19,726 nucleotides of DNA from NCBI GenBank assembly GCA_963661325.1, contig CAVLBP010000038.1, positions 1 through 19,726 of the forward strand, in the 5' to 3' direction. Position numbers and translations under genes: made by a program. The stretch is from Pararoseburia sp963661325. GTDB lineage: Bacteria; Bacillota; Clostridia; Lachnospirales; Lachnospiraceae. Under the pieces are notes generated by a model that did not search any database, was not told the DNA's origin, and saw only the letters and a program-made list of their open reading frames with translations. Below are positions 14,449 through 19,726 of the stretch, piece by piece (the stretch's first letter is position 1; the number at the start of each line of letters is the position of its first letter).

Positions 14449-15534
14449 ATGAGAACATACTTAGTAACAGGTGGAGCAGGATTTATTGGAAGCAATTATA
14501 TTCATTATATGTTTCGCAAATATGACAATGAGATCCGTATTATCAATGTAGACAAGTTGACATATGCAGGAAATCTTGAAAACCTGAAGGATATCGAGGA
14601 CAGGGAGAATTATACTTTTGTCAAGGCAGATATCTGTGATAAGGAAGCCATCAGCAAGATTTTTGCAGAAAACGATATTGACCGTGTGGTACATTTTGCA
14701 GCAGAGTCTCATGTAGACCGTTCCATCAAGAATCCGGAAGTCTTTGTTCAGACCAATGTCCTTGGTACAGCCGTTATGCTGAACTGTGCAAAGGCAGCAT
14801 GGGAACTCCCAGACGGTACTTTCAAGGAAGGCAAGAAGTTTTTGCATGTATCTACGGATGAAGTATATGGCTCTTTGGATGATGATCCAAATGCATATTT
14901 CTATGAGACAACACCATATGATCCACATAGCCCATACTCTGCAAGTAAGGCATCTTCTGATATGCTGGTAAAGGCTTATATGGATACGTATAAGTTCCCG
15001 GCAAATATCACCAACTGCTCCAACAACTATGGCCCCTACCAGTTCCCGGAGAAGTTGATCCCACTTATCATCAACAATGCATTACAGGGCAAGAAATTGC
15101 CGGTATATGGTGATGGTAAAAATGTGCGTGACTGGTTGTATGTAGATGACCATGCCAAGGGAATCGATATGGTACAGGAAAAGGGTAAACTTTTTGAGAC
15201 TTACAATATCGGTGGTCACAATGAAAAGCAGAATATTGAGATCATCAATATCATTATCGAGACATTGCAGGAGATGCTTCCGGCAGATGATCCAAGACGT
15301 GCCAATGTCAGCACAGATCTGATCACATATGTAGAAGATCGTAAGGGACATGACAGAAGATATGCCATCGCTCCTGACAAGATCAAGAAGGAAGTAGGCT
15401 GGGAACCGGAGACCATGTTTAAGGATGGTATCAAAAAGACGATCGCCTGGTTCTTTGAGCATGAAGATTGGATGAAGAACGTTACTTCCGGTGATTATCA
15501 GAAGTATTATCAGGAAATGTATAAGAATGAATAA
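14449..15534 (+). CDS. rmlB: dTDP-glucose 4,6-dehydratase
   Basis: A 361-residue extended short-chain dehydrogenase that converts dTDP-glucose to dTDP-4-keto-6-deoxyglucose. NAD loop TGGAGFIG at 7-14, the tag VDKLTYAGNLENL, the catalytic triplet Thr136-Asp137-Glu138 in STDEVYG, and YxxxK as Tyr163/Lys167 (SPYSASKASSD). NCSNNYGPYQFPEKLIP and DRKGHDRRYAI are signature blocks of RmlB. Residues around 115-130 (WELPDGTFKEGKK) form a slightly longer loop than in short homologues. AAGGAG lies before the ATG. It is probably in the same transcript as rmlD; its last eight bases overlap the start of the next glycosyltransferase gene. Confidence 0.96.
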   Translation: MRTYLVTGGAGFIGSNYIHYMFRKYDNEIRIINVDKLTYAGNLENLKDIEDRENYTFVKADICDKEAISKIFAENDIDRVVHFAAESHVDRSIKNPEVFVQTNVLGTAVMLNCAKAAWELPDGTFKEGKKFLHVSTDEVYGSLDDDPNAYFYETTPYDPHSPYSASKASSDMLVKAYMDTYKFPANITNCSNNYGPYQFPEKLIPLIINNALQGKKLPVYGDGKNVRDWLYVDDHAKGIDMVQEKGKLFETYNIGGHNEKQNIEIINIIIETLQEMLPADDPRRANVSTDLITYVEDRKGHDRRYAIAPDKIKKEVGWEPETMFKDGIKKTIAWFFEHEDWMKNVTSGDYQKYYQEMYKNE

Positions 15535-16444
15535 TGCAGTCGTTATCGTAACTTATAACCGCTTAGAATTATTAAAGGAATGTCTTGCCTGCGTATGCGG
15601 GCAAACCATTCCTTTTTCGCGTGTTATTGTGGTCGATAACCATAGCACAGATGGTACAGCAGAATATCTGGCTTCGCGGTCAGATATTGAAGTGATCCGT
15701 GAAAAGGAAAATCTTGGCGGTGCCGGTGGATTTTATGATGGCTTACAGCGTGCAAGCCAAAGTTCCTACGATTGGGTGCTTATCATTGATGATGATGCCA
15801 TGATCGCACCGGACTACATGGAAAAACTTCTGGACTATGCAAATGCACATACGGGTATTTATGGTCTTGCGGGAAAGGTTTTGACCGAGGGGCATATTGA
15901 TGTCAGCCATAGAAGGCGGATCACAAACCGTCTGCTTGATGTGGAGAGCAATGTTTCTGTCGAGGAGTATCAAAGTGAGAGTTTTTCCTGTGATGCTGCA
16001 ACCTTTTGCGGACTCTTGCTACAGGGACAGAAGATACGGGAGATTGGCCTGCCGGAAAAGGAATATTTTCTTTGGTATGATGATACGGAGTATTGTCTGC
16101 GCTTGCAGGAGTGCGGTGGTGTGACGGTGGTGCCGGCAGCGGTGTTACATCATAAAACGGTGCTTTCCAAGGAAGGGATGGTGACCAAAGGGGTCTTACA
16201 TCGGATCAGCTGGCGGCAGTATTATGGTTATCGCAATCGTTATGATACGGCAAAAAGACATTTGGGAAGCCTGTCTGCCTGGGTGATCCTGTGGCAGTAT
16301 CGGGTCTTTTGGCTGCTCAGTTTTTTTATGACTTGGAAGAAAGAGACGAGGGAACAGGGCAGGAGCAATCAAAAGATCCTGCGTGACGTGATAAGGGATT
16401 GCAAAGCAGGAAAACTGGGGAAACATCCGGAGTATCACTATTAG
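15527..16444 (+). CDS. GT2 glycosyltransferase with NLGGAGGF motif (GlfT/rhamnosyltransferase-like)
   Basis: A 305-residue GT-A family 2 enzyme. It reads AVVIVTYNRLELLKECL, VVDNHSTDGT, NLGGAGGF at 62-69, the metal-binding DDD at 88-90 (IIDDDAMI) and WYDDTEYCLR (Asp185/Asp186), then HHKT. The NxGGAGGF and W.DD.EY motifs occur in galactofuranosyltransferases of the GlfT group and in related rhamnosyltransferases, so the donor may be UDP-Galf or dTDP-rhamnose. The C-terminus (about 225-305) is basic and amphipathic, suggesting membrane association. The ATG at 15527 overlaps the last codons of rmlB, and an upstream GTG at 15491 has no better site. It is clearly paralogous to the next gene. Confidence 0.82.
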   Translation: MNNAVVIVTYNRLELLKECLACVCGQTIPFSRVIVVDNHSTDGTAEYLASRSDIEVIREKENLGGAGGFYDGLQRASQSSYDWVLIIDDDAMIAPDYMEKLLDYANAHTGIYGLAGKVLTEGHIDVSHRRRITNRLLDVESNVSVEEYQSESFSCDAATFCGLLLQGQKIREIGLPEKEYFLWYDDTEYCLRLQECGGVTVVPAAVLHHKTVLSKEGMVTKGVLHRISWRQYYGYRNRYDTAKRHLGSLSAWVILWQYRVFWLLSFFMTWKKETREQGRSNQKILRDVIRDCKAGKLGKHPEYHY

Positions 16445-16482
16445 TTGGACAGGAGAGTCCTATTTATCGGAGAAGCAAAGAC

Positions 16483-17433
16483 GTGAAAAAAATAGTTGCG
16501 GTAGTCGTCACATATAATCGGATCGATTTATTGAAAGAGTGTTTACAGGCTCTTCGAGAGCAGAAAGTAGACCAGAACACACAATTAGATATGCTCCTTG
16601 TGGATAATGCCAGTACGGATGGCACAAAAGAGTGGATAGATGGCATGGTATCGGCAGGCGATGCCGGAGACAGGCTGGTCCATGCGATCCATCTGGAAGA
16701 GAATACAGGTGGCGCCGGTGGATTTTATACCGGCATGAAATGGGCATATGAGCATGGGGCAGATGCGATCTGGATCATGGATGATGATACGATACCGCAG
16801 ACAGATGCCCTGCAAAAATTATTGGATGGCATGAGGTGTGCCGGAAAAGAGGTTGCACCGCAGGACGAGATTGGTTTTGTTTCGTCAACGGTCCTTTGGA
16901 CAGATGGAAGTCCTTGCCAGATGAACCGTCAGCACTATGTAGGACAGGAGTTTTCTGTATCCGGCAAGGATGCAGAAGAAAAAACTCTGACCATGCAGGC
17001 GGTGGACAGTGCAACCTTTGTTTCCTTGCTTTTTACAAGAGAAGCAGTGGAAAGAAAAGGGCTGCCGGTCAAGGAGTATTTCATCTGGGGCGATGATAAG
17101 GAATACACGCTTCGGGTGTCAGAGACTTATCCATGCTATCATGTCAAAGAGAGCGTGGTTATCCACAAAATGAAGACCAATGCCGGGAGTAATATCGTGA
17201 TCGATGATATAGGACGTGTGCCAAGATATTTTTATGCATTTCGTAATGATCTGTGCACGGCAAAAAGACGTGGGGGAAAGGAAGTATGTGTTTACTTTGC
17301 GGCATTTTTCCTAAATATGCTGCGCGTCCTGTGTAAGAGCAGGGATGGAAAGAAAATGCGCATTGCTACGATGTGGAAGGGAATGACGGCGGGGATGCGC
17401 TTTGCACCGGAGATAGGAGGATGGAAACAGTGA
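16483..17433 (+). CDS. GT2 glycosyltransferase with NTGGAGGF motif, paralogue of the preceding gene
   Basis: A 316-residue family 2 enzyme that starts at GTG (16483), read as MKKIVAVVVTYNRIDLLKECL. GGAG lies ten bases before it, and the protein begins exactly at the conserved first strand. Motifs: LLVDNASTDGT, NTGGAGGF at 74-81, DDD at 100-102 (IMDDDTIP), and LPVKEYFIWGDDKEYTLR (Asp204/Asp205). A conserved YFYAFRND follows, then a hydrophobic-basic C-terminus. The match to the preceding gene runs along the whole domain, so the two likely arose by duplication and act on successive residues of one glycan. Its stop overlaps the next start by four bases. The donor is not determined; UDP-Galf or dTDP-rhamnose are the leading options. 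Confidence 0.82.
   Translation: MKKIVAVVVTYNRIDLLKECLQALREQKVDQNTQLDMLLVDNASTDGTKEWIDGMVSAGDAGDRLVHAIHLEENTGGAGGFYTGMKWAYEHGADAIWIMDDDTIPQTDALQKLLDGMRCAGKEVAPQDEIGFVSSTVLWTDGSPCQMNRQHYVGQEFSVSGKDAEEKTLTMQAVDSATFVSLLFTREAVERKGLPVKEYFIWGDDKEYTLRVSETYPCYHVKESVVIHKMKTNAGSNIVIDDIGRVPRYFYAFRNDLCTAKRRGGKEVCVYFAAFFLNMLRVLCKSRDGKKMRIATMWKGMTAGMRFAPEIGGWKQ
17415..17420 (+). promoter_or_regulatory. Ribosome binding site that sets a GTG start at 17430
   Basis: AGGAGG lies nine bases before GTG at 17430 and directly against the ATG at 17421, which is too close to be used. It supports the GTG start and a 4-base GTGA stop-start overlap with the preceding gene. Confidence 0.7.
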
Positions 17434-19358
17434 TTATTCAGAAATTGATCGGACCAAGCAAAGAGGTATGCAATGAGTGGGGGATGTATTTTAGAAAAGT
17501 AGATAAAGAGGGAAATGATATTACGACCTACCCATATGATGATGGAGATGTTATGTTCCATAAGATGATTGATGGTGTAAAAGCGTCGGATGTGGCAGCA
17601 GAATCTTTCCCACTTGAGATCAAACGTGGAGAGATCTTATCCCTGGATACGTATTTCAATGCTTTTTCCATTGGAAAATGGAAGAAATACACCAAGTTGT
17701 CGAATCTGGCATTGGAGATCGTGACCAGCGGTCCGGTGGAGGTCAGAGCATATCAGACGGTTGGTATGGTAGAGACAGAGCATATGTCACAGGAGTTTCC
17801 GGATGAGGAAACCATGTATAGTTTCCTGCACAATAAAAGACGGGAAATGGATTGCCCTAAAGAAACAGAAGCATTTGTAACGGGCCAGGGGCAGCAGGCG
17901 GTCAAGACGACTATCCAATTTGCTCAATTAGCCGATGAGGGCATTTACTATATTACGATGACGCCGTATGAGGATGCAGTTTCTCTCCTGTCCGGGGCAT
18001 ATACGACAGACGCAGAGCAAGAGGATGTCAATCCGGTGGAACTGGTGCTTGGCATCTGTACCTTCCAGAGAGAGGAATTTTTAAAGAAAAATGTGAATCT
18101 GGTACTGGATAAGGTTATCAATAATGCCGAGTCGCCATTGTGTGAACATGTAGAAGTTTATATATCAGATAATGGACAGACGGTGCCACAGGATACCTTC
18201 CAGAGTGACAAGGTGCATCTTTTCCCAAATAAAAATGCCGGAGGGGCGGGCGGTTTTACAAGAACCATGATCGAGGCCCTTTTTCATCGCCAGGACTCGC
18301 CATTTACCCATATCATATTGATGGATGACGATATCATCCTTTCTACAGATGTATTGGAGCGCACCTATCATTTCCTGCAATTCGTTGATGAAGAGCATCA
18401 TGATATGATGGTTGGAGGCGAAATGTTCATGTTAAATCTTCGCTATAAGCAGTTTGAGGCTGGGGCAAGATGGCGTGGCACGCAGGTGACTTTTTATAAT
18501 AAGATGTGGGACCTGCGCAGACAGGAATGTGTTGCCACCAATGAATGTGAAAATCCGATCAATTACAGCGGCTGGTGGTACAGTGTTATCCCGACCTCCA
18601 TTATTACAGAAGACAATCTGCCGATACCTTTGTTTATCCATTATGATGACATGGAATATGGGGTGCGTAATGAGAAGAATGGTACGATCCTTTTAAATGG
18701 TATCTGTGTATGGCATCCGCAGGGAATCAACAAGGCGGCAACGCGTATGACTTATTACGATATCCGCAATATGCTGATCGGCATGGCAGGAACTCAAACC
18801 TGTGCGACAGCAGGTGATGTGATCCATCATTTGTCAAACCGTATTGTCGGGGCTTTGAACCGTTATCGTTATGAAGATGCAGAGATCATCTATGAGGCTA
18901 TCGATGATTTTTACAAGGGACCGGAATTCTTTAAGACCCTGGATCCGCTCGAGAAACATGCGGCACTGACCAAGCATAATTATAAGTATGAGGAATTGTC
19001 TGCCTATGGGCTGACCGAGGATATGGTAGAGGAAAATGGATTCCACAGCCATTATCTGGCATGGAGTGTCTGGGCGATCATACGCTGGATCCTTCCGAGT
19101 ACAAGGGCACTCAAGGTTGCCGGACTGCGTGACAGTGGCATTGCTTTTGGTGCCAAGAAGATTTTCCACTATGATGAGGAAAAACGCAAGGGCTACATGA
19201 CAGAGAAAAGTTATGCAAGAGGCTGGAAAGATTTTTGCGATTATCTGAAGATGGCTAAGAAGATCAGAAAGAATCATGATGTCATGATGCAGCAGTGGGC
19301 AGAGGCGAAAAAAGAGATCACGAGCCTTGGATACTGGGAGAAGTATCTGGGGTTGTAA
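17430..19358 (+). CDS. GlfT2-like galactofuranosyltransferase candidate
   Basis: A 642-residue, three-part glycosyltransferase close in length to mycobacterial GlfT2 (637). Residues 1 to about 200 form a beta-rich N-terminal domain; about 210-450 is the GT-A domain; a helical C-terminal region follows (DPLEKHAALTKHNYKYEEL, then hydrophobic-basic patches). Active-site features are NAGGAGGF (269-276), DDD (299-301 in ILMDDDIIL), a tryptophan pair W382/W383 (YSGWWYSVIP), D406/D407 (IHYDDMEYG) and His429 (VWHPQG). Their order matches the catalytic residues of GlfT2, which builds linear galactofuran from UDP-Galf. No UDP-galactopyranose mutase gene is in view, so the Galf donor is inferred. GTG start coupled to the previous gene by GTGA. 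Confidence 0.82.
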   Translation: MIIQKLIGPSKEVCNEWGMYFRKVDKEGNDITTYPYDDGDVMFHKMIDGVKASDVAAESFPLEIKRGEILSLDTYFNAFSIGKWKKYTKLSNLALEIVTSGPVEVRAYQTVGMVETEHMSQEFPDEETMYSFLHNKRREMDCPKETEAFVTGQGQQAVKTTIQFAQLADEGIYYITMTPYEDAVSLLSGAYTTDAEQEDVNPVELVLGICTFQREEFLKKNVNLVLDKVINNAESPLCEHVEVYISDNGQTVPQDTFQSDKVHLFPNKNAGGAGGFTRTMIEALFHRQDSPFTHIILMDDDIILSTDVLERTYHFLQFVDEEHHDMMVGGEMFMLNLRYKQFEAGARWRGTQVTFYNKMWDLRRQECVATNECENPINYSGWWYSVIPTSIITEDNLPIPLFIHYDDMEYGVRNEKNGTILLNGICVWHPQGINKAATRMTYYDIRNMLIGMAGTQTCATAGDVIHHLSNRIVGALNRYRYEDAEIIYEAIDDFYKGPEFFKTLDPLEKHAALTKHNYKYEELSAYGLTEDMVEENGFHSHYLAWSVWAIIRWILPSTRALKVAGLRDSGIAFGAKKIFHYDEEKRKGYMTEKSYARGWKDFCDYLKMAKKIRKNHDVMMQQWAEAKKEITSLGYWEKYLGL

Positions 19359-19391
19359 AAATCAACATGATAAAAGGAACAACAAGAGAAA

Positions 19392-19726
19392 ATGAAAAAG
19401 TTAAAAGTATTATTAAAAAACAAAAAGTTTGTTATGATCCTGAGCGCAGTAGTGATTGCGGCGGCAGGCGTCGGTATCGGTGTCTTTGCCTACAATTCCA
19501 CCAGACCAAAGGAAAACGTGGCAAAGGAAGACAAGAAGGAAAAAACGAATACGGAGGTTGTGGAGGTGCCGACCTTTACAGACTGTTCTTTGGAAGGAGA
19601 GTCCATTGAAAAGGATCTGACGCTGATCATGAAGGGCGCAGACGGTCAGAAGGTCAGTGATGTCGCCTTTCAGGTCAAACTGATTCCGGCAGATCAGAAA
19701 GAAAGCATTGCAGATGCAGTACAAAA
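19392..19726 (+). CDS. Membrane-anchored extracytoplasmic protein, N-terminal fragment
   Basis: An open frame from the ATG at 19392 that runs past the window end, 111 codons seen. Residues 1-13 are Lys-rich (MKKLKVLLKNKK), then a hydrophobic segment (about 14-34, FVMILSAVVIAAAGVGIGVF) acts as a signal anchor. It has no lipobox Cys. A Lys/Glu-rich linker (38-55) leads to the start of a folded domain with the phrase LTLIMKGADGQKVSDVAFQVKLI. The product is not recognised. Its place directly after the glycosyltransferases, 33 bases from the stop, suggests an envelope role such as wall attachment or a peptidase, but nothing visible proves this. A modest AAGGA site lies 13 bases upstream. Confidence 0.7.
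   Translation, partial: MKKLKVLLKNKKFVMILSAVVIAAAGVGIGVFAYNSTRPKENVAKEDKKEKTNTEVVEVPTFTDCSLEGESIEKDLTLIMKGADGQKVSDVAFQVKLIPADQKESIADAVQ

Noticed and set aside
19295..19609. 104-codon plus-strand frame across the end of the GlfT2-like gene
   Set aside because: It is in a different frame from both the GlfT2-like gene and the anchored protein at 19392, which has a convincing signal anchor; composition is low in hydrophobic residues and motif-free.
1..19726. CRISPR arrays, insertion sequences, tRNA or rRNA genes
   Set aside because: No regularly spaced repeats, transposase motifs, terminal inverted repeats, cloverleaf-like sequences or rRNA segments were seen on either strand.

Overview
The window looks like a chromosome segment of a motile, Gram-positive anaerobe of the class Clostridia, most likely a flagellated Lachnospiraceae. 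This rests on the gene order (flagellar rod genes, recD2, comF-yvyF, cdaA-cdaR-glmM), strong AGGAGG-type ribosome binding sites, sigma-A-like promoters and a moderate base composition. The species cannot be named from the sequence alone.

Layout. (1) 1-2713, plus strand: the tail of a flagellar distal-rod gene (flgG), a short rod-binding protein (flgJ-like) and the helicase recD2, closely packed. (2) 2737-4038, minus strand: a solitary substrate-binding lipoprotein of the TrpX/ABC_sub_bind type, converging on recD2 with a shared hairpin between them. (3) 4105-5287, plus: comF (phosphoribosyltransferase-like competence protein) and the flagellar-locus zinc-finger protein yvyF, ended by a strong terminator. 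(4) 5374-12370, plus: a clear extended -10 promoter, two unknown membrane proteins, the c-di-AMP cyclase cdaA with its regulator cdaR, the phosphoglucosamine mutase glmM, an HPr phosphocarrier and a long-form 2-isopropylmalate synthase (leuA). (5) 12376-12385: ten Ns, an assembly gap flanked on both sides by the same 7 bases. (6) 12407-19726, plus: a cell-surface polysaccharide cluster with rmlD, a GacI-like GT2, a GacJ-like DUF2304 membrane protein, rmlB, two tandem paralogous GT2 enzymes carrying an NxGGAGGF motif, a large GlfT2-like galactofuranosyltransferase candidate, and the start of a membrane-anchored extracytoplasmic protein that runs off the window.

How the parts fit. Block 4 is a cell-envelope housekeeping operon: CdaA and CdaR make and tune c-di-AMP, GlmM feeds UDP-GlcNAc synthesis, and HPr may link it to carbon status. 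Block 6 contains part of the dTDP-rhamnose pathway (RmlB and RmlD; RmlA and RmlC are not here), a GacI/GacJ-type module that in streptococci loads a sugar onto polyprenyl phosphate to decorate a rhamnan, and three GlfT-like transferases. Together these suggest a rhamnose-containing, possibly galactofuranose-containing wall polysaccharide. The most interesting point is the pairing of streptococcal-type side-chain machinery with mycobacterial-type GlfT2-like enzymes. Because of the N gap, adjacency of blocks 4 and 6 is not proven.
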